The notes under the pieces are model-generated. The model saw only the letters and a program-made list of their open reading frames with translations, did no database searches and was not told the origin of the DNA. Positions 27,806 through 39,240 of a DNA stretch of 64,000 nt are shown piece by piece. The DNA comes from Paramecium tetraurelia (Eukaryota; Ciliophora; Oligohymenophorea; Peniculida; Parameciidae). The DNA lies in assembly GCF_000165425.1 (NCBI RefSeq), contig NW_001799620.1, positions 73,202 to 137,201 of the forward strand. The letters run 5' to 3'. The translations under genes and the position numbers were made by a program. The number at the start of each line of letters is the position of its first letter. The first letter of the stretch is position 1.

Positions 27806-29412
27806 ATGAAGCAAAGATAGAAATCTCACACTTACCTATACAAACAAATTTGTAAACACCTGAATGTGCCTTGTTCGTCTGGATTACTGAATGGGATTTA
27901 AGAGACGGAAATAGTTTTAATTTTAGAATAAATTGGGTTATAAGGTATGAAAATGAAAAATTAATAGACATCGAACCTCTCTAATTATTGCTAGCTTAAT
28001 GTAAATTCAAAACAATCATACTTAAAAGTATGTAGAAGAACTTGAAATTAAATAAATCTATGGCGCATGATAATTATAAAAATGAATTGCTAGAAATCTT
28101 GAGAGTGATTACCAAGTTATTCACTAAGAGTTTAGACGTGATAACATTTGTAATTCGAGACATAAGGATGAGTAGTGAACATATGCAAATAATTTCGTAG
28201 GGCATAGCAGTAGTTTAATCTTTAAAGGAGCTAAGGATTATATAGTGTCTGATGACCTCTAATCATTTCAGCATTCTGTAGCCGTCTCTACTTTAGAATT
28301 CCTCACTTCACATCGTAGATTTTTCTCATAATTATCTTACTCATCAAATTGGAGTGATGTTGGGATAATTACTATAAGAACATGGCAAGAGAAGAGACAG
28401 CGTAGATTATTTGTATAGAACAAAAGGTGAAAGTCCAGAAGAAGACATATCTAAGATTGGAATAGGTGAATTAGATTTATCATACAATAAATTAAATGAT
28501 CAGTTTGTTAAAGATGTGGTGCCCTATTTGGAAAGAGATCGATGGATTAAATCCATAAATTTGAAATACAATGCTATTTAAAAAGAGGGATTCGAACTCC
28601 TAATCTAATTACTTGATAAAAATACTACCATCACTAGTTTAGATACTCGAAGAAACCTTGGAACTACCCAATAATTCTAAAAGGAGATTCTCAGAAAACT
28701 AATCAGAAACAAAAACACTAAGAATGATTTGCATGAATAAAGAATAGAAGAGGAAAATGAGAATATTTTGGTGAATGTTTCTGCCATTCCATAAAACCTT
28801 TTGTCAGTCATATCTGATCAAGAAAGTCCAGTTATGTCATTTGGGGTTTTTGAACCCAACAATCAGACCAAACAGATGTCTATATCTGGAAGACAAGATC
28901 AATTAAAGTTTAAGTCTGGCTATAAGAATAATGACTCTGGGTGTTTGGATTGCACTCGATTGCAAATAAAAGTGAAAAAACAATAATAAATTATTTAATT
29001 ACTTAAATAAGAAGTGTAATATCTTAGATTTCAACTGTAAACTAAACAATAACTACCCTAATAGTAATAATAATAATAACAATAGTAATAATAATAGACA
29101 ATGAACTTCTTAAATTTATCAGATAATAATAACAACTAGCATCCACCACCACAAGAAGTAGAATAAGAGGACATGTTGAATAAAATAGAATACATGATGA
29201 ATGAATTAACTAGAATGATGGATGGTTTGGATGCTCAAGGAAGTGTAACCAATAATTTGAATGCTCATCTTTCAAGTACACTCATTGGATAGGATTACAC
29301 AAGAGTAATCTGTGAAAGAGATGATAGAGCTAATGATTTTATGAACATCTTGGGAGAAAACAGTCACAATAATTCATCAGAATGTTCAGAAGATGAAGCT
29401 AAATCATAGTGA
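27806..29412 (+). CDS. CEP78: CEP78 homologue (centrosomal/basal-body LRR protein)
   Basis: CEP78 acts at mature centrioles and basal bodies and is needed for cilium control in animals. A 23-nt intron (27945-27967) joins a first exon (MKQRQKSHTYLYKQICKHLN) to the main frame: 527 residues. Features parallel human CEP78 in order: the N-terminal YxYL segment, LRR strands (SLHIVDFSHNYL), the linker with a basic stretch followed by YLYRTKG, GIGELDLSYNKLNDQF, and TSLDTRRNLGTT, matching the human VVLDIRKNPLI. The C terminus carries a short coiled coil, a polyglutamine tract encoded by TAA/TAG codons and a Ser/Glu end. The first 23 nt after 27797 could themselves be an intron, so the true start may lie upstream. 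Faces the LRR gene across 207 bp; stop is 34 bp from the next convergent gene. Confidence 0.8.
29049..29099 (+). repeat. Polyglutamine tract encoded by reassigned stop codons
   Basis: A run of TAA, TAG and a few CAA triplets inside the CEP78 reading frame giving about 15 near-continuous glutamines. In the standard code this would be a block of stop codons; here it is one of the clearest direct signs of the ciliate code. Confidence 0.85.
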
Positions 29413-29446
29413 TAATATTTTTGGGTTTTTTGATAAAATTAATATT

Positions 29447-29799
29447 TCATTGTTATTCTACTAATTATTATTATTCTTATTCTTTTTCTTTGGGAAGGTC
29501 TTACATTTCCATTTCAGCTTCTCTGATTGCTTGTGAATTAATCCATTCATCTACATTCTGCTATCTTTATACCTGAGAGTATTCATTATTATAACTGATT
29601 GCGAAGAATATAGCATATAACTTTGATTATGAATTCAATATACCACTGCTGTTATAAACAATGCAAAAGATCCCTCGACTCTGCTATGAGGCACAACATA
29701 AACCGTTTCTGATCCTATTGCGATCATGAATCCCAAATATGTCATAAATACACACCCAGGAGCTGAAATAAACATGCAATATTGTGCACACGATACCAT
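29447..29799 (-). CDS. Small two-TM membrane protein (109 aa)
   Basis: A 23-nt intron (29621-29643, ending AAG) joins two exons. The protein has two hydrophobic segments (residues about 8-30 and 44-64) separated by a short polar loop, then a 45-residue Glu/Gln-rich cytoplasmic tail. The N-terminal Cys pair (SCAQYC) and topology faintly recall ribonuclease kappa/V-ATPase accessory proteins, but the match is too weak to name. Length and the two-TM layout are typical of small assembly factors or proteolipid partners. Its stop lies 34 bp from that of CEP78. Confidence 0.6.
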
Positions 29800-30227
29800 A
29801 TATATATAATTTTTGAAATTTTATTACTTTTTATTTATAAATAGGAAATTATAATCAAAGACTCTTTAAGTAAGAATCTGATTCATTAATTTCTTTAATG
29901 TTCAGTTCTATGCATATCTTTTTGATTATGAGGTTTATCCATTATATATCTTTAATTTTAATAAAATATCATATCACTTTTAGTATTATAATTCCTTTAG
30001 AAAGATAGATTAATACCCTTCAGATTTTGACTATGCAGGAATCGATGAATCTGATCCTTTTTTCATAATCTCAAACTCACTGTCTTAAATCTATCTATTA
30101 TTATAATTTATATTTGATTATAATCTTCATTAATAAATACTGCATTAAGAGTGGAATCTGTTTAAAAAAGGTAACAAATATATTAATAAAATTTTGATAT
30201 ATAATATTTTATAAGGTAAAAATGATA
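29800..30227. other. Intergenic with a possible short exon remnant
   Basis: A 428-bp gap between two minus-strand genes. One minus-strand stretch near 29990-30150 reads well for about 30 residues (KKGSDSSIPAQSKSEGYQSI) and another nearby reads TDSTLNAVFINEDYNQ, but they lie in different frames with no good splice sites. They could be a decayed or missed small gene; nothing firm. Confidence 0.3.
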
Positions 30228-31616
30228 TCAATTTTTTAGCTTTTAAGCCAACTTTGCTGATTTTGGTGTGTTAGTAGTCGTTGGTTACTTTGTGACTCGA
30301 GATGACGAAGTACTCGAAATAGCAACCTAACTGCTTGGAACACTGGCATTATTATCAAAATCGTAGCCATTAAATAAATCTAACAATTATGTTTCCTCTT
30401 ACTTTGTATAGAATTCCTCCTTAACATTATTTATTGATCCTCATTCATCGTATCGTCTGAATCTCTTCTACTGTCTGATGGAAGGTAATTGTCCTCATTA
30501 CCCTAATAATCATTATATAACTATCTTTTACATTCGGTATGAAAGGTGCAATCATTTCCTTGCTAATCAACTTCTCCCAACTGAAGTCTTTAAACCAAGG
30601 ATGTTCCTTTACTTCATCTGGTCCGTTATTTCCCAACCTATTCTAGGGTTTTCTTTAAAGTAACTAAACCATTAAACACAATGACTTACTCTGTTTGTAA
30701 AATCAGCTGCCTCCAAACTCCATCCTGGAGGTACTTCTTATCTTTTTATGGCAGCCTACTTTGCTAGCATTTATTCCCTTATTTCCTAACGACTTCTTCC
30801 CAAATATGGTCTTCTTCCCAACATACATTCGTATACTATCACACCCAATGCAAAGTAATCAACTGCTACTCCATGATTATGTCCTATAAAATTATAAATT
30901 ATGTATATGATACTGCACATAACTTCTGGTGCCATGTATCCTGGAGTTCCACTAGTGTCTTGAGAATTTTCAGGTTTCCAAATTCTTGCAATGCCAAGAT
31001 CTGTTAATCTCAAGTATCCTAACTTAATAATGACTTTGAAATACCGTTGCTATCGAAGACTAAATTTTCTGGCTTCAAATCTCTGTGTAATATCCCTTAT
31101 TGATGTAAATATTCCAATGCCACTATTATACATGCACTGAAAAACTCTATATATTATTTAGAATCAAGAAAATACTTGTTTGTTCCTCATTAAACTTTCT
31201 ATGTCTTCCGATGTGATATCTCAGATCTCCCCCTGAAAGCAGATCCATAACTAAATACAAATACTCTCTATCTTGAAATGAGTTTTGCATATTGATCAAG
31301 AAACTTGTTTTTAATTTCCATATTTACTTATGCTTTAAACCACAGAGCAATGCTTTTTCATTCATTACTGACTAAACAGATTTCTTGTTTATGATCCTAG
31401 ATAATTCACAATAAATTACTTAGGTTTCGACATCACTTTGAGGGCATAAAATTGTTTATTCTTTTTTTGTCGAACTTTCCACACTTTACCAAAACCACCT
31501 CTTCCAATGGCATCTATAAATTGAAAATTTTAAACAGACATCACTACTTATATATTCTAAATACCATTGTTTTCCATTTGATCCTCTTTTTTTTCATTGA
31601 TATTGCAATTTCCCAT
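30228..31616 (-). CDS. YANK/STK32-like AGC protein kinase
   Basis: Serine/threonine kinase of about 400 residues split by seven introns of 23-30 nt; removing them (186 nt) leaves exactly 401 codons. The N terminus MGNC is a good N-myristoylation/palmitoylation signal, as in STK32 kinases, so membrane attachment is likely. Seen in order: glycine loop GRGGFGKV, YALKVMSK with the ATP lysine, LVMDLLSGGDLRYH, HRDLKPEN, LTDLGIAR (DLG instead of DFG), GTPGYMAPEV, and the YANK-typical YECMLGRRPYLGRSR and DFSWEKLISKEMIAPFIPN. The Ser/Thr-rich tail is probably disordered. Divergent from the 131-residue gene across 352 bp. Confidence 0.88.
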
Positions 31617-31968
31617 TATTATATAAATATATATTAAATTCTTATTATAACTTAACTATCTCTACTCTTTTTTTTCACAAAAGAATTTCCATCTGTAATA
31701 ATCAAACCTGAATATTCAAAATCAAAAGTGACTCATTATTGTAAATCATATGCCAATATAATTAATACTCATAATGCAGAGTCACTAAATTACATAATAT
31801 CAATTATTTGCATCTTCTTGATTCAAAATAAATCAATGTTATTTAATAATCATATTTTAATCTTAGAATACCCTGTAATCCACCTATTGAAAGTGATATC
31901 TAAAATGAAAAAGTCCCAATAACAATGTATTAGAATTGTGATTTATATTAATAAATTTATTAACGAAT
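31617..31968. other. Divergent intergenic region, no gene seen
   Basis: A 352-bp A+T-rich spacer between divergent starts. A 64-codon standard-code frame (31728-31922) runs into the next gene in another frame and has no protein-like composition, so it is treated as chance. Confidence 0.5.
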
Positions 31969-32364
31969 ATGCTCTACGATTCAACCTAACCCTACTAAGG
32001 AATCAAAGGAGGAACTTCTTTCACTTATGATGATTACGTACCCAAAAAAAGAAACCTGTCTACACTATCAACAACTACTAAAAAATAATAACAAAAGACT
32101 TAGACTTCAGTGGCGACCTCTAGTAATGTTGAAGACAGATTGCTCGACTATGAAAAAAGAAGATTGATTAAAATTTAAAGAATGCAAATGGAATTCCTTT
32201 CAAATAAAGAAAATCATTAACTTCATAAAAAGTTGTAATAAAAATCTGGGTCCAATAAAATTTTATAGCCAAATGAACTCAGATCTACCTAGCAAAACAG
32301 CATCCTGGGTCAATGTATGAATAACTTTTTAAAGAAAAATTAAAAAGCCTAACTTTACTTTTGA
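31969..32364 (+). CDS. Small basic protein, unknown function (131 aa)
   Basis: Intronless ciliate-code frame of 132 codons. Composition is protein-like: Ser/Thr-rich N terminus (YDDYVPKKRNLST), a central charged helix (VEDRLLDYEKRRLIKIQRMQMEF) likely to form a coiled coil, and a polar Gln/Asn tail. No signal peptide or known domain. Could be a cytoskeletal or basal-body accessory protein, but this is only a guess from composition. Confidence 0.6.
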
Positions 32365-32797
32365 TATCATCAATAATTATATATATATAATAACACTTAA
32401 CATTATAAAAGCTACGGAATTTATATAATTATGTTAAATCAATTAAATCTATTGGGCATAGTGAATGAGAAAGAGATCATCTAAATTTAGCATTCTAAGT
32501 AGGCACAACATTCATTATTGCATTGAAAAGGAGTAAAACGACTTGAGCATGGTTTTTGCTGAAGGGTATGTTTTGATTAAATTAAATATTTTAAATTTCA
32601 ATCAGAGTTTAAGTCTCAATTAATCATCATTTTCTAACGTGTTTTTTAAAATCTCTGGCTCTAAGCAAAATTTGAACTCTTATTATTGACTATTGATGTT
32701 TTCTGACATTCAATTTCTAAATGCCAATAAACTGAAAATATGGGGGTTATGAATGATAATTAATTGATATCCTACGCAATTGTTCGTTTTGGACTTA
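32365..32797. other. Intergenic with a doubtful short frame
   Basis: A 433-bp gap upstream of the CDPK-like gene. A 75-codon plus-strand frame (32465-32689) begins MRKRSSKFSILSRHNIHYCIEKEQNDL and looks coding for its first 40 residues, then becomes A+T-rich filler. It may be the remains of a small gene or chance. Confidence 0.3.
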
Positions 32798-33932
32798 ATG
32801 ATAAAAATATAAAACAAGTATAGCTACTCATAACAAGATCTCATCGGAGAAGGTGCGTATTCTAAGGTCTATAAAGGTTTATTCGATAAAACAAATGAAT
32901 GCGTTGCTGTTAAAGGTAAGAATTTAGCATCATCTTAGTAATTGATTGGAGTAGAGTAAAGGATAAATACTATATCTCTGGGTTTTAGAGAGAAGTTCGA
33001 ATAATGAGAGATCTCGACCATGAAAATATAGTTAAAATAATTGATATGATTCATGACCCCAGTTAGAATAGAGAATATCTAATAATGGAATATTGCGATA
33101 GTTAAAACCTCGCAAACTTCATCTATCAATCTGGAGGAGTTCTAAATGAGAATGTCTCGAAAATAGTATTGTAGTAATTATTGACGGCTCTAAACGAATT
33201 AATCAAAAAGGACTACTTACACAGAGACATCAAACCTGAAAATATCTTGATTCACTAAAGGACTTTGAAATTGGCAGACTTTGGATTCTCAGTAAAGGCC
33301 GATTATTCGGGCAATCAACTTTTTAGAGAAAATGTAGGAACACCATTGTATATGGCTCCATAAATACTTGAAAATAAACACTATTCGGTGAAAAGTGACA
33401 TTTGGAGTATAGGAGTCATGGCATATTAAATGTTAACTGGAGACCACCCTTGGGTAGCAGACGATCCAGCACAACTTTTAAAATCCATAAAATCTCAAAA
33501 ATTATAATTTCCTTCACATATTCCAATCTCAGAAGACTTCAAAGAATTTATAAAAAATTGCTTGTAATATGATGAAAAAGATCGATATAATTGGGATGAT
33601 TTAATCGAACATAAAATATTTAAAACTAAATATGTTATTTAAAAGAATTACACCAAAATTGAATAACTCTAAGTATTTTAATTTATTAATTCTAGGGAGC
33701 AATTAATTAAATAAGATAAGTTCAGAAAAGAAGAGGCACTCCATTAGAACAATTATTTAATAATTTAGATATGGACGGTGACAAGAAGCTTGCATTCGAA
33801 GAATTTCAAGTTTTATTACTTTATGTGGACAATCTTATGGAAATCAATATTTAAAAAGGAATCTTTTACAGATACAACGTTAGCAAAAATAACTTACTTA
33901 ATTTTAACGAGTTTAGCAGGATATTTTGTTGA
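32798..33932 (+). CDS. CDPK-like kinase with C-terminal EF-hands
   Basis: Calcium-regulated serine/threonine kinase. Introns 32916-32938 and 33673-33695 give 362 residues. Kinase motifs: GEGAYSKVYKG, AVK, MEYCDSQNL, HRDIKPEN, LADFGFSV, GTPLYMAPQ (Gln replaces the usual Glu of APE), SDIWSIGVMAY. After a basic junction helix (INQIRQVQKRRG) come one canonical EF-hand (DMDGDKKLAFEE) and one weak one (NVSKNNLLNFNE). Classical CDPKs have four EF-hands, so this is a shortened form. The second intron lies exactly at the junction between kinase and calcium-binding part. Start chosen at the first in-frame ATG (MIKIQNKYSYSQQDLIGEG). Confidence 0.87.
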
Positions 33933-34752
33933 TTCTTATAATTTATATTTATAATTACTAAAATAAATTAGTATTCTAATTATTTAATTCTAAGAATATC
34001 ATGACTATTTATTTATAGTCATAGAAATCTCTGGCTTGTCAAATATTTCAATTTATTTTAATTATTTTGTTCGAGTTTGTTTGAGAATAATCACATCAAT
34101 TGTTAAAATTTAAACAATTAATGAAATAATTTTCAATATGAGCTTCAAATAAAATTACCCCTAAAAATTATTACAATTTGATTTATGGTACTTTATTAAA
34201 GGAGAATAACTAAATTTGATGATAATAATTATTTATCTTCATCTATAATTATAACAAAAAACCATAGGATAACATCGAAATAGATTATAAATTTAATCCA
34301 TTTAGTAAATAAATAATATTATTCAAATGACTTTCTCATTTATTAATACAATTTCAACTCTGTTATATGAGTTCAATAGTAAAATAGGTATTTCTAGTTA
34401 AATAATTCTCTAATAAAATATTTATTTTGATGTTATTAAAATATTTAGTGTTTTATAGGACTAAGGAAATCACTTTTGGATATCTTAATTTTAAGGTTAA
34501 AATAGAATGATTCTGTTTATTTATAAGATGAATTTCGTTTAAAGTAGATAGAAATCAAATATTTTATGAAAAAGATAGTAGAATTTGTTGAAGCACAGCC
34601 TTTTATTCCTAAGCTATAAATACTTCCCAAATATTTACATTAAAATAATGAATATAAACAAATACGTAGGTTGGCTTAAATAGTACTATATACAAATAAT
34701 TTAAAAAATGATTATTTGTTACTGTTTATACGTGTTAATTAAATTATTATAA
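33933..34752. other. 820-bp gap with an orphan coding-like segment
   Basis: Between the CDPK-like and secreted EF-hand genes. Most is A+T-rich filler, but plus-strand bases about 34455-34690 read as a convincing protein piece (GLRKSLLDILILRLKQNDSV ... FVEAQPFIPKLQILPKYLHQ), with an acceptor-like TATAG just before it and no matching start or stop. Another frame near 34141 (MSFKQNYPQKLLQF) may belong to it. This could be a decaying gene or one with introns I failed to place. Confidence 0.4.
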
Positions 34753-35208
34753 ATGAATACTTTAGTTATAGTTTTTGTAATTCTTTTAGTTCATGGCCAA
34801 GAAATAGACTGGGGATTGAATCTCGATTAAGAATAAAAACGAGATTATTTAATTGTCAATAGTAATGTTCAAATAAATTAGGCTGGATGTAATATTATAA
34901 AATTATATTAAGCAAATAATTAATAAAAAGGATAATATGTACAAGGTTAAGACTAAGGAACCATTAGTGAGGAGAATAAACGACAAATTTATGAAGAATT
35001 TCTTTCCTACGATTTAGATGAGGGTATAGATTATGAGAAATAATTAGATGGCATTTTAAGAATAGATGAACTAAAATAATCATTTCGAGGGGAGGCAGAA
35101 CAATAAGTTAGGAAATTATTTGGATTCGGTGATAAAGACATGAATGGTTTTCTCAATTTTGAGGAATTCTTTAAATTCAGGACTAGAGATTCAATGTCAG
35201 ATTTATGA
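34753..35208 (+). CDS. Secreted EF-hand calcium-binding protein (151 aa)
   Basis: Intronless. Starts with a clean signal peptide (MNTLVIVFVILLVHGQ) and so enters the secretory pathway. The mature part has an irregular first EF-hand with an enlarged loop (YDLDEGIDYEKQLDGILRID) and a canonical second one (DKDMNGFLNFEE). A luminal or secreted calcium buffer, for example in alveolar sacs or trichocyst matrix, is plausible; the family is not specified. No ER-retention signal at the C terminus (ends SMSDL). Confidence 0.75.
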
Positions 35209-35241
35209 AATTAATGAGGACATATTAATGAATTATATATT

Positions 35242-35725
35242 TCATTTTGATCGCTTAAATTATGCACTAAGTAACATTTTTTAAGCCCTTTAAATCAGTT
35301 GCTTATGATATTAGATCAAATCATTAGTTGATAGTTTAGAAATATTTAGTTATTTTCTTTATGAATAAGTTGATTCGATGTGAATAGTGACTTGTTTCTT
35401 AAATGTAAGCGAAGTGTTGGGTGAAATGGGAGTACTATCTATTTGTTTTTCTTTGCTGCTTCGTCTGCTTGTTGCTTTCTACTTGATTACTCTTTTATAA
35501 GGTGAACATTCGCCAGCTTAGATCTGAGGTTGTGAATAGACTCTTATTCTGCTTTCTTCTTATTTTCGAGATAAAAATTCATTCAAAAGACACTATATTT
35601 AATTATTAGTTATACTTTACATTGATGTTCTTTGGATTTTAAATGCTCTATTTAATTAGTTACTCTAATTGGTCACGTTCATGAAAACTGCGAATAGGTG
35701 ACACATTAGTCAACTTCAAGGACAT
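35242..35725 (-). CDS. Basic protein of unknown function (151 aa)
   Basis: A 28-nt intron (35593-35620) joins two exons and leaves exactly 152 codons. The protein is Ser/Lys/Gln-rich, with a helical N-terminal third (HERDQLEQLIKQSIQN), a basic middle (KQKATSRRSSKEKQ) and a helical end. No domain, signal or membrane segment recognised. It converges tail to tail with the secreted EF-hand gene (33 bp between stops). Confidence 0.6.
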
Positions 35726-36074
35726 TCTTTCAGTTTTTGGGGCTTATCGTTTTTGTTTAATTTGGACATGATTATGTAGAAATTAATTATCAATCAACAT
35801 AAAATAATTATTCATGCCTTTAAAATGGATGAATATACTTGATATTATATTTAATATTGTTTTTCTAGTATTCAAATGAAAAAATGATTGAGAACTATAT
35901 GAAATTAGAAATCAACATAAAAGAGCCAATACTGAAATGAAGTATTCAATTTAATTTTTAAGTTTAGATTTAATCCTAATATATATTAGTGGTAGTAAGA
36001 GTTGCTTTGTATTAATATACATAAAACCTTAAGAAAGTCTTTTATTATTAGATTTATTAAAATTAATTTATAAA
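35726..36074. other. Divergent intergenic region
   Basis: A 349-bp A+T-rich spacer between the 151-residue minus gene and SF1. No protein-like frame or conserved signal stands out. Confidence 0.5.
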
Positions 36075-37647
36075 ATGGCTTCAATAGAATAGCAAGAAGG
36101 GATAATAATTGATGAAAGTAAATAAGGTATAAATCAGTATTCGATGTAGATTCAAGGATGAATTTTGCTGATGAAATTATTATTGACGATCAACATATTC
36201 TCACAATATCAGCAGAAAAGATGTTTGAAGAGCCTTAAAAACGCACACGTAAATCAAGATGGGGAGGAAGACCTGATAGAAAGTGTGCTAGACCTGAGTA
36301 AAAACACTTGCAATTCAATCCTTTAGAGGCGATGATGAATAGAAAATGCATCTTACCTGTAGGAGCCCAAAGCTTAGCCCCACCTGTACCCATTGGTATG
36401 GCCTTACCATGGGGTATGTAACAAATGCCTGTGATGCAAGTTATGCCTCAGCAATATGGCTACAATTTTGTGCGAACAGATACTTCTGTATTGGGATTTG
36501 ATTAATAATTAGCATACTCGATGGGGTCCTGAATACGAAAAAACCTTTCAACCTCCCTCTTTAAATTGCATACCTCCTGATTTGAGTATTGATGATTTAG
36601 AATATATAATCAGATTGTATTGTCTTGATGATATCAATTAAAAACTACAATAACCAATAGATAGTAAAATGGACGATCCTGATTTAAGGTCTCCTTCTCC
36701 GGAACCAGTATATGATCAACATGGTAAGAGGGTGAACACAAGGGAAGTTAGAAGAAAAGACAATTTTTAAAGAATTAAATGTTCTTTGACTGAAGAATGC
36801 ATTAAAATAAATAAAAATTTTGTTCCTCCTCATGATTTTAAACCTTTGAAGAAATCATAAAAGATATATTTAACAGATACTCTTAATGCTCCTGATACAA
36901 ATTACATTGGTCTTATTTTGGGACCAGGAGGAAATACTCAAAAGTTCTTGGAAGGGAAAACTGGATGCAAAATTTCTGTTAGAGGCAAAGGAAGTTCTAA
37001 TACTAAGAAGGTGGATTGGGATATGGATGACAAATTGCATGTCTTAATTTAAGCAGACAATGATGAGTAACTTCAATAAGGTGTTATTGAAATAGAGAAG
37101 ATATTATCTGGGAATCAAGAAGATGAATAAGCAAGAAATGCAAGATTATAAGGATAAGTTATAGCTACAGTATTAAGAGATGACTTCTGTGAGTATTGTC
37201 ATGAAAAGGGTCATAGAACGTATGCTTGTCCTACTAAGATTCCATTTGAAAAAGCAAGAGTGAAATGTGAAATCTGTCATGAATTTTCTCATCCAACTTC
37301 AGATTGTCCCTAAAAATTTGAACACAAAGAGAGTTTCATCCAATAATAATATGATAAATATAGAAAAGACTTAGGTTTGGAAAAGAATACTGAAATATTG
37401 TCATAAGAGAATTAAAATGAAAAAAGAACCACAGAATAAAGAGTAAATTTATTAATTTATTTATAAGGTTGCCTTTATTACTAATGCTTAGATTGTAAAA
37501 CCAATCTAAAACTTATAAATAGAGGATGATAAATTTATAATGGAAAGATTAAGAAGAGAGTAACAAGAAAAAGACAATTATGAAAGGGCTTAGAAAAAAG
37601 CATTAGAATAATATACATTGTAAACACAGGAAAACTAAAATAAATGA
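36075..37647 (+). CDS. SF1: Splicing factor 1 / branchpoint-binding protein
   Basis: Recognises the intron branchpoint during early spliceosome assembly in the nucleus. Introns 36127-36149, 36488-36512 and 37443-37467 give 499 residues. In order: a U2AF-binding motif (RKSRWGGRP), the helix-hairpin region starting [11 protein letters not shown] and [10 protein letters not shown], a KH domain with GPGG loop ([20 protein letters not shown]), the QUA2 helix, and two zinc knuckles ([28 protein letters not shown]). The C terminus is a charged helix rather than the long Pro-rich tail of animal SF1. It is notable in a genome whose introns are only about 25 nt, where branchpoint and both splice sites nearly overlap. 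Stop is 60 bp from that of the pseudokinase. Confidence 0.94.
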
Positions 37648-37707
37648 TGAATCAATATAATTATTCAAGGCATCTAAAATTATAAATAATATTAATTTGT
37701 TTGATAA

Positions 37708-39240
37708 TCAAACAATAGTTTAGTGAACTGACTTTCTAGTTTAGAAATGATTAAGAAAATTTAGTTGAGAGTATTCTTATGTTTCACTTTTCTTTAATTT
37801 GGATTTTTTTCTCACTTGAAGGTTTGATATTATTGAATCCTTCATTAAAACTTTGAAAATTGGTACTGCACAAATATTGGGTGATTCAGAATCAACTAAA
37901 AATTCTTCAACGTTTTTCTCAAAATTATCAGTCTTGGCTTGAAAAAAACCATTACTTCTTTCTAGAAGGTTTTGTACTAATAAGGGTTGTTGTTAATTAT
38001 TCACCAATTACTCCTCTTGAATAGTATCATTATTGAAATAAGGATGAGATAATGCTGATTCAGCACTTATCCTCTTTTCTGGATCTAATTCTAATAAGTC
38101 TTTCAATAAATTCAGCTCATTTTAACTTAATTTATATATTTAAAGAATCTATAAGTCTATTTTACAAGTTCTATTAAGTTTTAGAATTTCATTTGTTGTT
38201 TTTCCATAGAATAAATCTCTTTTTGTAACTCTATACAATCAAGAAAAATTATACAATTTAAAAAAGATACAACCAACACTAAATATATCCACTTTTTCAT
38301 TGTAATTATCTTTGAATGTTTCTGGGGCAGCATATCCTGGAGTACCAGAATCCGATAAGTTTATTTGAGAGTTGATCGGTACAGCAAGATGAAAATCTGT
38401 TAATTTAAGCCCTTCTATTGAATCTTTATTTTAAAAGACAATTGCAGTTGGCTTTAAGTCTCTGTGCATTATGTTTTGGGAATGAATTTGTTTAACTGCA
38501 GTAAGCAATTGCTACGAATTTAAATAGTATTTACTTTCATTATTATTAATATCTAGGGTTTGTCCAGCGTCACTCTGTTAAGTAATTCATTTAAATTGAC
38601 ACCATCCAAGTATTCTTAAATTAAATAGACAGTATTTTCTCCTGTAAATACTTCATGTAACCTTTAAACATAATCCGATTTTATTTTATTTAGGCATTAT
38701 ATTTCATTGTAAATACGAGACTAAATAAAATGTAAAATTTTACCATTGAATCTTCAAACTGATTTTTAGCATGGCATTTGATTTAAAATTATTTGTTATC
38801 GATTAGATCAGAACATAAATACAACTAAATACATTTTAATTTTTTACCTCATCTAAATTACTGCCTCCTAGCAATGAGAGAGGTTTGTACAATTGATGGA
38901 CAGTTTTAAACATTATTTGATTCTTTATTGCCTCTCTAAGCTTCATTAAGTCTTCGTGAGTAGAATGGAATAGTTTTTCAATTCTATTCCAAATGATTCC
39001 AAAACTAACTAGCTAATTCTAATGATTGAGTTGCCAAGAAATTATGCTGTGTAATTTCAATTCTAAAATGTATTTAGGTTCTTTTCCAAACTTTTTTATT
39101 TAACTCTTTATACTTGACTCAAAGTTATCTTGCTTGGTAAAAGTAAGAGAACGTACTTCTAATCCAAAAACATGTGTTATCTAATGCAAATGAACTTTAA
39201 TTATGATTCCATTTAAAAATAATAGATTTAATTTTTTCAT
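37708..39240 (-). CDS. Probable pseudokinase (protein kinase fold with lost metal-binding residues)
   Basis: With four introns of 23-24 nt the frame is 480 codons. The kinase fold is clear (QIKCHAK with the ATP lysine, IMHRDLKP, SGTPGYAAPET, VDIFSVGCIFF) but key sites differ: the glycine loop is degenerate, the Asn of HRDxKPxN is Ala (HRDLKPTA), and DFG is DFH. The metal-binding Asp of DFG remains. Such changes usually mean weak or no catalysis. About 130 residues before the kinase have no recognised domain. The most likely start is ATG 39240, but the region is A+T-rich and another start is possible. A regulatory or scaffolding role is inferred. Confidence 0.78.

Noticed and set aside
27789-27971. 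60-codon minus-strand frame upstream of CEP78
   Set aside because: The plus strand here is the first exon of CEP78, with an intron joining it to the main frame.
31728-31922. 64-codon plus-strand frame
   Set aside because: Runs on into the next gene in a different frame and has no protein-like features; treated as intergenic.
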